The notes below the pieces were generated by a model. That model saw only the letters and a program-made list of their open reading frames with translations, was not told the origin of the DNA and did no database searches. A stretch of DNA of 64,000 bases from positions 3,472,001 to 3,536,000 of the forward strand of contig NZ_CP017774.1 of NCBI RefSeq assembly GCF_001857965.1. Direction: 5' to 3'. The DNA comes from Flavobacterium commune. Lineage in GTDB: Bacteria > Bacteroidota > Bacteroidia > Flavobacteriales > Flavobacteriaceae. The translations under genes and the position numbers were made by a program. Positions 1 to 9,345 of the stretch are shown piece by piece. Position 1 is the first letter of the stretch, and every line of letters begins with the position of its first letter.

Positions 1-1035
1 AGTGATAATGTTACTGATAGAAAGCGAAGCTGTCTTAGAATAACGGGAAGGAATATTAGGAACGCAATAATGAAGAATATTGCTTTTTACAAAAGTTGGT
101 TTTTCGTGAGTTGTGACTTCGGAAGTCTCAAAACAACCGCCTGTATCAATGCTTACATCGACAATTACAGCACCTTTTTTCATGTGTTCAACCATGGTTT
201 CAGTAACTACTACCGGACAGCGTTCTAAACCACGCATAGCACCAATAGCCACATCACAACGTCTTAGAGCTTTCATTAAAGCCTTAGGTTGAATGGTCGA
301 AGTAAAAATACGTTGATTTAGGCTGTTTTGAAGTCGTCTTAATTTAGTAATCGAATTATCGAAAACTTTGATGTTAGCTCCCAGGCCAATAGCGGTTCTT
401 GCTGCAAATTCACCAGCAGTACCCGCGCCCAGAATAACCACTTCGGTAGGAGGAACTCCGGTAATATTACCAAAAAGGAGTCCTTTTCCGTAAGAATTGG
501 CAATCATTAATTCGGCTGCGATTAAAATAGAAGCAGTACCGGCAATTTCGCTTAAAGACTTAACAATGGGGTAGGTGTCATCAACATCTTTGATGTATTC
601 AAAAGCAAGAGCTGTAATTTTTTTCTTAGCTAAAGCTTCGAAATATTCTCTTTTCTTGGTTTTTAATTGGATTGCCGAAATGAGTATCGCCTGATTGTTC
701 ATCATTTTGATTTCGGCAACTGTAGGCGGCTCTACCTTTAAAATCATAGGACAACCGAAGACTTTTTGAGTGTCTTTGGTTACTTCGGCACCTACTTCAG
801 AGTATTCTTTATCTGAATAACTGGCACTTTCTCCGGCACCCGATTCAATCATCACCCGATGTCCGTGACAAATTAACGAACTCACAGCATCCGGCGTGAG
901 ACAAATGCGACGTTCCTGATAGCTAGTCTCTTTGGGAATACCAATAAAAAGTTTGCCTTTTTTTCTAGCTACTTCCAGCTTCTCTTCCTGAGGTAATAAC
1001 TGTTGTTTGGTAAATGGAGTTATTGATATTGACAT
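1..1035 (-). CDS. ald: Alanine dehydrogenase, C-terminus beyond the window edge
   Basis: Catalyses NAD-dependent interconversion of L-alanine and pyruvate plus ammonia in the cytosol. I translated the minus strand from the ATG at 1033-1035 and found 345 open codons up to the window edge, so the last part of a roughly 400-residue protein is missing. Visible features are an N-terminal stretch with GIPKETS, the substrate-side KVEPPT region, and a Rossmann nucleotide-binding motif VILGAGTAGEFAARTA followed by an acidic strand end. The ~20-residue extension before the conserved core resembles other Bacteroidota alanine dehydrogenases (recollection). The next gene upstream is tsaE, in the same direction but 218 bp away, so a shared transcript is uncertain. 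A transhydrogenase alpha subunit is the related alternative, less likely here because no beta subunit is nearby. Confidence 0.9.
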   Translation of the reverse strand, partial: MSISITPFTKQQLLPQEEKLEVARKKGKLFIGIPKETSYQERRICLTPDAVSSLICHGHRVMIESGAGESASYSDKEYSEVGAEVTKDTQKVFGCPMILKVEPPTVAEIKMMNNQAILISAIQLKTKKREYFEALAKKKITALAFEYIKDVDDTYPIVKSLSEIAGTASILIAAELMIANSYGKGLLFGNITGVPPTEVVILGAGTAGEFAARTAIGLGANIKVFDNSITKLRRLQNSLNQRIFTSTIQPKALMKALRRCDVAIGAMRGLERCPVVVTETMVEHMKKGAVIVDVSIDTGGCFETSEVTTHEKPTFVKSNILHYCVPNIPSRYSKTASLSISNIIT

Positions 1036-1253
1036 CGTTTTTGCTACAATTAAAAAGTAAAATTACACAAAAAGATTAAAAGAATAAGCTTTATGTTTTG
1101 ATAAAAATACAAATGTGTTTAATTATTAACATTAAGTTGTATTTTTTAAGTTTTTATAGAAATTTTTTAGCAGTTTTTTCGGAATTTATACTAAGTAAAA
1201 AGTGTGTAATGTATTGAAAATCAGTTATCAGAACTTGTTTGTTTCTAACTGGT

Positions 1254-1661
1254 TTAGTTTAGTTTTAAAAGACGTTTGCCATCAGAAAGCACTTCGATAG
1301 TAATGGTCGAATGCGTTTCAGGAATAAGACTGGCAATGTTTTCGGCCCATTCAATAAAACACCAATTACCGGAATACAAATAATCATCGACTCCCATATC
1401 TAAGGCTTCTGTTTCTTTTTTTAATCTGTAAAAATCAAAATGATAAACTATCTGATTATCTGTGGTTTGGTATTCATTAACTAAGGAAAAAGTGGGACTG
1501 CTGGTAGCTTCGGCTACGCCTAAGGTTTTGCACAATTGTTTGATAAAAGTAGTTTTTCCGGCACCCATTTCACCATTGAAAAGTATGATTTTATTCGGTT
1601 GAGCAGCTACAATCAATTCAGCTACATTGCTTATTTCGTCTAATGAAAAAGTGATTTCCAT
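1254..1661 (-). CDS. tsaE: TsaE, tRNA t6A37 biosynthesis ATPase
   Basis: P-loop ATPase that works with TsaB and TsaD to place threonylcarbamoyl on A37 of ANN-decoding tRNAs. The 135-residue protein is normal for the family. The Walker A motif GEMGAGKT is at residues 30-37. The family signatures SSPTFSLVNEY and HFDFYRL follow, then FIEWAENI near residue 103. It lies between porX (upstream) and ald (downstream), all on the minus strand; the gap to porX is filled by a hairpin-forming repeat rather than an obvious promoter, so co-transcription with porX is possible. Confidence 0.95.
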   Translation of the reverse strand: MEITFSLDEISNVAELIVAAQPNKIILFNGEMGAGKTTFIKQLCKTLGVAEATSSPTFSLVNEYQTTDNQIVYHFDFYRLKKETEALDMGVDDYLYSGNWCFIEWAENIASLIPETHSTITIEVLSDGKRLLKLN

Positions 1662-1681
1662 GTTTTTAGTTTTTTAGTACC

Positions 1682-1743
1682 TAGTCCTTAGTCCCTAGTC
1701 TTAGTTTCGGTTCTCGATGCTAAGGACTAACAACTAAGGACTA
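1682..1743. repeat. Hairpin-forming intergenic repeat, tsaE-porX gap
   Basis: TAGTCCTTAGT at 1682-1692 is perfectly complementary to ACTAAGGACTA at 1733-1743. An inner near-copy (CTAGTCTTAG, 1695-1704) can pair with CTAAGGACTA (1720-1729) with one bulge. The arms are built from repeats of the same short word, like the other intergenic hairpins in this window. Confidence 0.8.
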
Positions 1744-1748
1744 AATCC

Positions 1749-3302
1749 CTACTTAGGATTAAATATCAAACATGGAATAATCATTTCTTCCAGAGAAATT
1801 CCTCCATGCTGATAGGTGTTTTTATAATAACTCACATAATGATTGTAGTTGTTGACGTAAGCCAAAAACAAATCATTTTTTGCAAAAATATAAGAACTAC
1901 TCATATTTATGGCCGGTAAACCAATTTTTTTTGGGTCTTTTACCGCATAAACATCTTTGCTTTCGTATGTCAGACTACGACCGGTTTTGTAACGTAAATT
2001 CAGGCTGGTGTTTTTGTCACCTACCACTTTTGAAGGATTTTTGACGTTGATGGTTCCGTGATCGGTGGTTAAAATCAATTTGAAACCCAGTTTTTGTGCC
2101 TGTTGGATGATTTCTAACAAAGGAGAATTTTTAAACCAACTCAATGTTAGCGAACGATAAGCTTTATCATCAGGTGCGAGTTCTTTTACCACATCCATTT
2201 CGGTTTTGGCGTGCGAAAGCATATCGACAAAATTATAAACTACAGCAACCAAATCGTTGTCTTTTAAGGCTCTGAAACTCTCAAGAAGCTTTTTACCCGA
2301 AGCCATATTGGTAATCTTAAAATAATCCGATTTGATGTTCAGACTCAAACGCTTTAATTGAGCTTCAAGAAATTCGGCTTCAAATAAGTTTTTTCCACCT
2401 TCATCGGGATCATTTTTCCATAAGTCAGGATGTTTTTTCTCCATTTCTGCCGGCAATAATCCGGAGAAAATTGCATTACGGGCATATTGGGTTGCAGTAG
2501 GCAAAATAGAATAGTAAGGCACTTCTTTTTCCAGTTTGTAATAATCGGACACCACGCTTTCAAAGGATTTCCATTGGTCATAACGTAAATTGTCAATGAC
2601 TACAAACAATACTGGTCTTTCTTTTTTCTTCAATTCAGGAACCACTAATTCCTTGAATAAAGTGTGCGACTGAATGGGTTTATCGGCTTTGGGTAAAAAC
2701 CAATCTTCGTAATTGCGTTCGATGAATTTTCCAAACTGCGAATTAGCTTCTACTTTTTGCGATTCCAGAATTTCAATCATACTTTGATCGTTGATATCTT
2801 CAAGCTGCAATTCCCAGAATAATAGTTTTTTGTACAATTCGATCCAATCTTCATAGCTGTTGACCATACCCATTTCCATGGCAATTTTTCGGAATTCCTT
2901 TTGGTAATCCAAAGTGGTCTTTTGGGAAATCAGTTTCGAATTATCCAAATTCTTCTTCAAACTCAGTAAAATCTGGTTTGGATTCACGGGTTTTATCAGA
3001 TAATCGGCAATTTTAGCGCCAATGGCTTCCTCCATGATGTATTCTTCCTCACTTTTGGTAATCATAATCATCGGAATAGCACTTTTTTTCTCTTTCATCT
3101 CCGAAAGGGTTTCCAGTCCGCTCATTCCGGGCATATTTTCGTCTAAAAAAACAATATCAAAGTTCTCGTTTTCAAATATTTCAATAGCGTCAAGACCATT
3201 ATTACAGGTAGTAACTTCGTAATTTTTTTTCTCTAAAAAAAGAATGTGTGGTTTTAGATAATCAATCTCATCGTCAACCCAAAGTATTTTTATTTTGTCC
3301 AT
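1749..3302 (-). CDS. porX: PorX: response regulator with PglZ effector domain
   Basis: In Porphyromonas and Flavobacterium, PorX with the kinase PorY controls the type IX secretion system and gliding. This 517-residue protein has an N-terminal receiver domain (about residues 1-125) with acidic pair D10-D11, phospho-acceptor D54 in FLDENMPGMSG and the conserved lysine in LIKPVNP. A helical linker leads to a C-terminal PglZ domain of the alkaline-phosphatase superfamily, with the nucleophile region LPTATQYARNAIFSG and metal-binding TTDHGT. No DNA-binding domain is visible, as expected for PorX. No porY lies in the window, also typical because the pair is usually unlinked. Length and motifs fit the family closely. 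Confidence 0.93.
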   Translation of the reverse strand: MDKIKILWVDDEIDYLKPHILFLEKKNYEVTTCNNGLDAIEIFENENFDIVFLDENMPGMSGLETLSEMKEKKSAIPMIMITKSEEEYIMEEAIGAKIADYLIKPVNPNQILLSLKKNLDNSKLISQKTTLDYQKEFRKIAMEMGMVNSYEDWIELYKKLLFWELQLEDINDQSMIEILESQKVEANSQFGKFIERNYEDWFLPKADKPIQSHTLFKELVVPELKKKERPVLFVVIDNLRYDQWKSFESVVSDYYKLEKEVPYYSILPTATQYARNAIFSGLLPAEMEKKHPDLWKNDPDEGGKNLFEAEFLEAQLKRLSLNIKSDYFKITNMASGKKLLESFRALKDNDLVAVVYNFVDMLSHAKTEMDVVKELAPDDKAYRSLTLSWFKNSPLLEIIQQAQKLGFKLILTTDHGTINVKNPSKVVGDKNTSLNLRYKTGRSLTYESKDVYAVKDPKKIGLPAINMSSSYIFAKNDLFLAYVNNYNHYVSYYKNTYQHGGISLEEMIIPCLIFNPK

Positions 3303-3582
3303 ATTTTGTCGGTTCTAAAGTTATTCTTGAACGTAAAAAACGCAAGTACATTGTGCAAATTACAGATTTTATACGCTCCAAATTGCTAATATTATGATAA
3401 AGTTTCTTAGTAAATAAGGTTTGAATAATTAATAATCGATTATCTAAGTAATACAGTTTTTTAAAATCTATACTAAATACTTTATATTTGATCGTAATTA
3501 AAAGGTTTCTGATATTTTTTAAATTATCATTTTTAAATAAAATCTTCAAACATTTATATTTAATTAAATTATAGGAAGTCAA

Positions 3583-3942
3583 ATGGAATGGAATATTTTT
3601 GAAAAAGAACAAAAAGAAATTTGTAAAAAGTATAATTTAGAATGGAATTCTGTAAATGAAAATTCTATGTTAGCAGTTAATGATTCTTTGTTCTTAAATA
3701 TTGAACCAATAAATGGTTTAAGGCATAATCGTAATGGAAATATTGAAGGTTGGTATATTTGGAGTGGTGATGAAATACCTCATGATGAAGAAAATTTTTT
3801 TAAATCAATTCACATTTATCACTTAATTGATAGTAAACCTGAAATACTTAAATATTTGGGATTACCCGTAGGTTATAGATTTCAGATTGATAGTAAAAAA
3901 TATGAAGACATTTGGTTTGATGAAAAAGTAGCAAACGTTTAA
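3583..3942 (+). CDS. Imm33-like small protein (possible orphan immunity protein)
   Basis: This 119-residue soluble protein has no signal peptide or membrane segment. The second half carries a recognisable pattern: GWYIWSGDEIP, then DEENFFKSIHIYHL, then YLGLPVGYRF and YEDIWFDE. I associate this with Imm33/DUF2185-type immunity-like proteins; the match is from memory. It stands alone: the neighbours are porX (opposite strand) and a GyrI-like gene, and no polymorphic toxin is visible within the window, so the immunity role is only a family inference. A possible promoter -7 box TATATTTG lies at 3483-3490. The 280 bp before it are AT-rich and otherwise empty. Confidence 0.65.
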   Translation: MEWNIFEKEQKEICKKYNLEWNSVNENSMLAVNDSLFLNIEPINGLRHNRNGNIEGWYIWSGDEIPHDEENFFKSIHIYHLIDSKPEILKYLGLPVGYRFQIDSKKYEDIWFDEKVANV

Positions 3943-3999
3943 AAATAGTAGAATACAGTAACGTTTATTACAGATTATAAATAAATTTCAAACGAAAAA

Positions 4000-4479
4000 A
4001 TGAAACCAAAAATCACCACACTTTCAGAGAAAAAGCTAATTGGTTGTAAGCAAAACATGAATTATGTGGCTTACAATCCGGTACCGTTATGGCAAAGTTT
4101 TATGCCTATAAAAAAGGAAATTATAAATACTGTAAGTGCTGATTTGTTTTCGGTTCAGCAATTTCCGGAAGGTTTTTGGACTCAATTTAACCCTGAAACT
4201 GTGTTTGAAAAATGGGCTGCGGTTGAAGTAACTGATTTTGACAGTATTCCTGAGAATATGAGTTCTTTAGTGATTCCGGGAGGTTGGTATGCCGTTTTTG
4301 ATTATAAAGGGGATGGGAGTGATGCTCCGGCTTTTTTTGAGTCTATTTTTGGAACCTGGTTTCCTAATTCGGCTTACGTTGTGGATGACAGACCACATTT
4401 TGAAATATTAGGTGCTAAATACAAAAAAGGTGATCCTAATTCAGAAGAGGAAATCTGGATTCCGATTCGATTGAAATAA
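4000..4479 (+). CDS. Stand-alone GyrI-like / AraC effector-binding domain protein
   Basis: The 159-residue protein looks like a single GyrI-like small-molecule-binding domain: an opening KPKITTLSEKKLIG strand, a central WAAVEV strand, the characteristic IPGGWYAVFDYKG segment, and a closing FEILGAKY...EEIWIPIRL strand pair. The family includes the ligand-sensing part of AraC/BmrR regulators and the gyrase-protecting SbmC. No DNA-binding domain is attached, so it may bind or hydrolyse a small molecule directly. It follows the Imm33-like gene by 57 bp on the same strand. Ligand and role are unknown. Confidence 0.8.
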   Translation: MKPKITTLSEKKLIGCKQNMNYVAYNPVPLWQSFMPIKKEIINTVSADLFSVQQFPEGFWTQFNPETVFEKWAAVEVTDFDSIPENMSSLVIPGGWYAVFDYKGDGSDAPAFFESIFGTWFPNSAYVVDDRPHFEILGAKYKKGDPNSEEEIWIPIRLK

Positions 4480-4572
4480 TTACTTGAATTTTTAAGGAAC
4501 ACAGATCAAACGGATTTTAGCAGATTTAAATGAATTTTATAGTGTTATTTGATGAATTGGAACGGGATTTAA

Positions 4573-4645
4573 TGGCTTTAGTCAAACTTAAAATAGATTT
4601 GGCTAAAACCATTTGTTGACAATTACTTACATAGGGCTAAAGCCC
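4573..4645. repeat. GGCTAAAGCC-type palindromic repeats
   Basis: The 289 bp gap 4480-4768 holds repeat-like material. AATGGCTTTAG (from 4571) pairs with CTAAAACCATT (from 4613) with one mismatch. GGGCTAAAGCCC at 4634-4645 is a near-perfect palindrome. Just before, 4495-4530 resembles the AACACAGAT..CGGATTTTAGCAGATT words also seen after hisC. These look like decayed dispersed intergenic repeats. Confidence 0.6.
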
Positions 4646-4695
4646 GACGCAATTGATGTTTGAAAAACAATTAAATAACATGAATACAACACAAC

Positions 4696-4729
4696 AAAGC
4701 TATCTCGTTTTTTGGAACGGGATAGCTTT
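4696..4729. terminator. Intrinsic terminator, probably bidirectional
   Basis: AAAGCTATCTCGTT (4696-4709) pairs with AACGGGATAGCTTT (4716-4729), with one G-T wobble and a short loop. A T run follows on the plus strand. It sits between the plus-strand GyrI-like gene and the end of the minus-strand efflux operon. Confidence 0.75.
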
Positions 4730-4768
4730 TTGAATATATAACCTAATGTAAACTGAGTAAATAATAAT

Positions 4769-6169
4769 TTACTGCCATCCTCCGCCCAAGGCTTTGTACA
4801 ATTGAATGATGGCTTTGTATTGTTGGAATTTATTATCAACCAAACTCAATTCGGCATTCAAGGCATCGTTTTTAGACGTTAAAACTTCGAGATAGTTGGC
4901 TAAACCATAAGTCAACAATTCATCTGAAAAATTTGCTGCTTTTTTTAGAGCATCAACCTGTTTTTCACGAACCTTGATTTTGTAAGTTTCATTATTGTAC
5001 TGTGCCAGTGCATCCGAAACTTCTTTTCCTGCCGTTAAAAGCGATTGTTCAAATTGAATATAGGCTTTTTCCTGATTGGCTTTTGCAATTTCATATTTGG
5101 TTTTTAACTGTCTTTGATTAAAAATAGGCTGTGTTAAACCGGTAACGATATTGGCAAAAATGGAATTAGCACTAAACCATTCATTCAGATGAATAGTTTG
5201 TAATCCGCCGGTAGCTGTGATTTTAAATGAAGGATAAAAACTGCTTTTAGCAACATTTGTCATTTCAAAATTGCTGATCAAATTGTACTCGGCAGCAATT
5301 ACATCAGGACGATTACGCAGTAAATTAGAAGGAACGCCAAGGGTAATTTGGGGTTGTATTTTTTGCGTTTCAAAAGTGCTTCGTTCTATTTTTTTAGAAG
5401 ATTCGCCTAAAAGAATATTCAACGTATTTTCCAGTAAAACGGCATTGTTTTTTAAATCGGCAATAATTAATAGTGTTGCATATTTTTGAGCTTCGGTTTG
5501 TTTGACACCTACTTCGGTAACGTTTCCGGCTTTTTTAAGTTGTTTGATTGTTTCAACACTTTGCTCTCTGTTGATTAAGGTTTCTTCAGCTACTTTTATT
5601 TGAGAATCAATAGCCATTAACTGGTAATAAGTAGTGGCAATCGAAGCAATTAATTGGGTTTTTATAGCCTGATTAACTGCCGAAGTTTGTAGAAACGCAG
5701 CATTGGTTGCGCGTTTATTGCTTCGTATTTTTCCCCAAATATCCGCTTCCCAGGATAAAGTTCCAGTAAGTTGGTACTGATCGGTACTACGGTTTTGAAC
5801 AATTGCACCAAACTGACTATTTTTAGACAATTCCTGATGTGTCCAGTCGGCTCCGGCAGAAAGAGTAGGGAAGTAGCCTGCTTTTCCTTGTTTCATAGAC
5901 GCTTCGGCAGCGGCAAGATTTTGCATGGCGATTTTAATATCCAAATTGTTTGCCAATCCTTTTGTGATATATCCCTGCAAAAGCGGATCGGTAAAAATCT
6001 TATCCCAGGAAACATTTGCAAATGAAACAGTGTCAGTTGACACTACTTCATTTCGATACAAATCGGCTGTTTTTAATTCAGGTCTTTTATAATCTTTGGA
6101 CACAAAACAAGATTGTAATAAGACCGCAGCTATCGCTAATAAAGCGATTTTATATATTCTATTTTTCAT
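4769..6169 (-). CDS. Outer-membrane efflux lipoprotein (OprM/NodT, TolC family)
   Basis: Forms the outer-membrane channel of a tripartite RND pump. The 466-residue protein starts with a lipoprotein signal whose lipobox LLQSC is at about residues 17-21. Two TolC-type repeats follow, each with long periodic coiled-coil helices; NLLRNRPDVIAAEYNL between the repeats is characteristic of the OprM/CusC group. Its start overlaps the end of the inner-membrane pump gene by 11 bp, so it is the last gene of a four-gene unit with its regulator. A terminator hairpin lies just beyond it. Confidence 0.93.
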   Translation of the reverse strand: MKNRIYKIALLAIAAVLLQSCFVSKDYKRPELKTADLYRNEVVSTDTVSFANVSWDKIFTDPLLQGYITKGLANNLDIKIAMQNLAAAEASMKQGKAGYFPTLSAGADWTHQELSKNSQFGAIVQNRSTDQYQLTGTLSWEADIWGKIRSNKRATNAAFLQTSAVNQAIKTQLIASIATTYYQLMAIDSQIKVAEETLINREQSVETIKQLKKAGNVTEVGVKQTEAQKYATLLIIADLKNNAVLLENTLNILLGESSKKIERSTFETQKIQPQITLGVPSNLLRNRPDVIAAEYNLISNFEMTNVAKSSFYPSFKITATGGLQTIHLNEWFSANSIFANIVTGLTQPIFNQRQLKTKYEIAKANQEKAYIQFEQSLLTAGKEVSDALAQYNNETYKIKVREKQVDALKKAANFSDELLTYGLANYLEVLTSKNDALNAELSLVDNKFQQYKAIIQLYKALGGGWQ

Positions 6170-9100
6170 TTTCTTCTTCTAAAGATTCAATATTAGATTC
6201 GCCAATTGGAGTTGGAAGTGGTTTTGTTGAAATTTTTTCCTGTAAATTTTGGAAAACAATAAACAAAATTGGAATTACAAATACTCCTAAAATAGTACCG
6301 ATAAGCATTCCTCCAATAGCACCTGTACCAATTGCTTTGTTACCAACCGCACCGGCTCCTTTGGCCAACATTAATGGCAATAATCCAAGAATAAAGGCGA
6401 AAGAAGTCATCAAAATAGGACGCAAACGAGCTACTGAACCTTGTATGGCTGCTTGTGAAATACTTAAGCCTTTTCTTCTTGCTTCGGCAGCAAATTCGAC
6501 TATCAAAATGGCATTTTTAGCCAATAATCCAATAAGCATGATGAGCGTAATTTGGAGGTAAATAGTATTGCTTAACTTAAAGAAATAAGCAAAAATAAAG
6601 GTTCCGGCTAAACCAACAGGTAATGATAACAATACGGCAAAAGGCAGAATATAACTTTCATATTGGGCTGCCAATAAGAAATAAACAAACACTAGACACA
6701 ATAAGAAAATGTATAAGGTTTGTCCCCCTGCACTGATTTCTTCACGCGTCATTCCTGAGAATTCATATCCGTAACCCAAAGGTAAATGTTGTGCAGCCAC
6801 TTCTTCAATCGCTTTAATAGCGTCTCCTGAGCTGTATCCTTCTTTTGGAGCTCCTGTAATTTTTACCGAAGTAAATAAGTTAAAACGTTCGATGGCTTGA
6901 GGGCCAAATACCTTTTCTAATTTTACATATTCAGAAATTGGTGCCATTTGTCCGCTGTTATTTCGAACCAAAACTTTGTTTAAAGATTCCGGATCTGTTC
7001 TGAATTGTGGTTCGGATTGATACATTACACGAAATTGCTTTCCGAATTTATTAAAGTTAGAAGCATAAACTCCACCATAATAGCCTTGCATTGTACCTAA
7101 AACATCGGTAACGCTAAGCCCCGATTTTTTGATAGCTGCTACATTCAAATCAATTCGGTATTGCGGGAAATTAGGAGAGAATGAAGTAGCTGCATATTGA
7201 ATTTCCGGACGACTGTTTAAAGCCGCCAAAAATTGACTGTTTACCGTACTTAATTCCTGGATTGTTCCTCCTTTTTGATCTTGTAATTGAAATTCGAAAC
7301 CATTCGAATAACCAAAACCAACTAATGTAGGGCGCGCAAAGAATAGTACTTTGGCATCTTTAACAACTGCAGCACGCTTGAATAATTCCTGTACCACAGC
7401 GGTAATTTCCTGATTTGCATTTTTACGTTCGGCCCAGGGTTTTAATTTTACAATGACCATCCCGTAATTACTTCCTGTTCCACTTATCAAGCTTCGACCT
7501 GAAATACGAAGTACTTCCTGAATTTCAGGCATGTTTTTTACCTGGTTTTCAATTTGGATTAGTACTTTTTCGGTTTTTTCCAAAGAAGTTCCCGGTGCTA
7601 AAGAAACATCCGAAAGAATGGCTCCGGTATCTTCGCTAGGTACAAACGCTTTTGGAGTAGTATTAGTCAATAAGATAAAAAGTCCTGCAAAAACAACAAT
7701 TCCTAAGAAAGCTAACCATTTACGCTTAACTAAAAATTCAACGGCTCTTTTGTATTTAGAAGTTGTTGAGTCGAATCCGGCATTAAAAGCAGAGTAAAAA
7801 CGGTCTAAAAATCCTTTGCTACTTTTCTCTCCATGATTTTTTAAGAAAATAGCACACAAAGCCGGCGAAAGTGTTAAGGCATTGATAGCAGAAAGTACGA
7901 TAGCAATAGCCAAGGTCAATCCAAATTGTTTGTAGAAAACTCCGGCAGATCCACTAATAAATGAAACCGGAATAAATACCGCCGACATGACTAAGGTAAT
8001 CGAAATAATAGCACTACTGATATCGCCCATGGCACTATGAGTTGCTTTTTTAGGATCATGTTCACCGGCTTCCATTTTAGCATGAACAGCTTCTACAACC
8101 ACAATGGCATCATCAACCACAATACCAACAGCTAATACTAACGCAAATAAAGTTAATAAGTTAATGGTAAAACCAAATAAACTTAAGAAAAAGAAGGTTC
8201 CAACAATAGCAACCGGAACAGAAATAGCCGGTATTAATGTAGATCTCCAGTCTTGCAAAAAGATGAAAACAACAAGGAATACCAATATAAAAGCTTCAAT
8301 TAAAGTATGGATTACCTTAGAAATAGATTCTTCCAGAAAATCATTAGCATTAATTAAAGTGGTATATTTTATTCCTTTTGGGAAATTCACTACTGACTGA
8401 TCCATTACTTTCAGAGAGCCTTCAATTACTTCCTGTGCATTAGATCCTGCGGTTTGAGCAATGGCAATGGCAATAGATTGGTTGCCATTAGTAAACGATT
8501 TACTGGCATAATTAACCGCTCCCAGTTCAATTCGGGCTATATCCCCCAGTTTTAATACTTCGCCATTGGGAGTAGAACGCACAATAATTTCTTCAAACTC
8601 TTTAGTACTTTGTAAACGTCCTTTGTATTTTAAAGTATATTGGAAAGACTGGTCGCCGCTTTCTCCTAATTGTCCCGGAGCAGCTTCAATATTTTGTTCG
8701 GCCAATAATGCAGAAATATCCGAGGGCACTAAACCATAAGCACCCATAACATCAGGTTTCAACCAAATACGCATGGAGTAGTCTCTCTGACCAAATATCA
8801 TTGCTTCTCCAACTCCCGGAACACGTTTGATTTTTGGTAAAATATTAATGTTGGCATAGTTTTGAAGAAAGGTAATATCGTAATCCGGATTTTCACTATA
8901 CAGCGATAAAATTAAAATGTTATCACTTTGTTTTTTTGATGTAGTAACTCCGGCTTTAGTAACTTCCTGTGGCAATAATGAAGCAGCACGTGCTACACGG
9001 TTTTGTACATTTACAGCTGCCAAATCAGGATTAGTTCCTAATTTAAAAAAGATATTAATTGAAGCTGAACCATCATTATTTGAGGTTGAAGTCATGTAGG

Positions 9101-9326
9101 TCATGTCTTCTACACCATTGATTTGTTCTTCTAAAGGAATAACTACCGAGTTCATTACTACTTCGGCACTCGCACCCTGATAATTAGCGGATACCGTTAC
9201 CGTAGGAGGTGCAATTTCGGGATATTGTGAAACGGGAAGCGAAATCAACCCTAATATTCCCAGTATAACAATGATAATAGAAATTACCGTTGACAATACG
9301 GGTCTGTCAATAAATTTTGAAAACAT
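6159..9326 (-). CDS. RND multidrug efflux inner-membrane transporter, HAE1 (AcrB/MexB) family
   Basis: Proton-driven exporter of hydrophobic compounds. The 1055-residue length is standard. It opens with MFSKFIDRPVLSTVISIII and the PEIAPPTVTVSANYQGAS signature. The proton-relay pair is in LAVGIVVDDAIVVVEA (about residue 407), with the partner lysine in GLLAKNAILIVEF. Twelve membrane helices in two sets with two large periplasmic loops can be traced. It sits 19 bp after the adaptor gene and overlaps the outer-membrane gene, so the three subunits are co-made. Substrates cannot be read from sequence. Confidence 0.96.
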   Translation of the reverse strand: MFSKFIDRPVLSTVISIIIVILGILGLISLPVSQYPEIAPPTVTVSANYQGASAEVVMNSVVIPLEEQINGVEDMTYMTSTSNNDGSASINIFFKLGTNPDLAAVNVQNRVARAASLLPQEVTKAGVTTSKKQSDNILILSLYSENPDYDITFLQNYANINILPKIKRVPGVGEAMIFGQRDYSMRIWLKPDVMGAYGLVPSDISALLAEQNIEAAPGQLGESGDQSFQYTLKYKGRLQSTKEFEEIIVRSTPNGEVLKLGDIARIELGAVNYASKSFTNGNQSIAIAIAQTAGSNAQEVIEGSLKVMDQSVVNFPKGIKYTTLINANDFLEESISKVIHTLIEAFILVFLVVFIFLQDWRSTLIPAISVPVAIVGTFFFLSLFGFTINLLTLFALVLAVGIVVDDAIVVVEAVHAKMEAGEHDPKKATHSAMGDISSAIISITLVMSAVFIPVSFISGSAGVFYKQFGLTLAIAIVLSAINALTLSPALCAIFLKNHGEKSSKGFLDRFYSAFNAGFDSTTSKYKRAVEFLVKRKWLAFLGIVVFAGLFILLTNTTPKAFVPSEDTGAILSDVSLAPGTSLEKTEKVLIQIENQVKNMPEIQEVLRISGRSLISGTGSNYGMVIVKLKPWAERKNANQEITAVVQELFKRAAVVKDAKVLFFARPTLVGFGYSNGFEFQLQDQKGGTIQELSTVNSQFLAALNSRPEIQYAATSFSPNFPQYRIDLNVAAIKKSGLSVTDVLGTMQGYYGGVYASNFNKFGKQFRVMYQSEPQFRTDPESLNKVLVRNNSGQMAPISEYVKLEKVFGPQAIERFNLFTSVKITGAPKEGYSSGDAIKAIEEVAAQHLPLGYGYEFSGMTREEISAGGQTLYIFLLCLVFVYFLLAAQYESYILPFAVLLSLPVGLAGTFIFAYFFKLSNTIYLQITLIMLIGLLAKNAILIVEFAAEARRKGLSISQAAIQGSVARLRPILMTSFAFILGLLPLMLAKGAGAVGNKAIGTGAIGGMLIGTILGVFVIPILFIVFQNLQEKISTKPLPTPIGESNIESLEEENEK

Positions 9327-9345
9327 ACTCTGTTATTATTCGATG

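Noticed and set aside
3274..3612. Minus-strand open frame of 112 codons in the porX upstream gap
   Set aside because: It overlaps the porX start and the Imm33-like gene, has lysine/isoleucine-heavy low-complexity composition expected of AT-rich non-coding DNA, and shows no domain.
6016..6561. Plus-strand open frame of 181 codons across the outer-membrane and pump genes
   Set aside because: Fully antisense to two strongly supported efflux genes; composition is a frame shadow.
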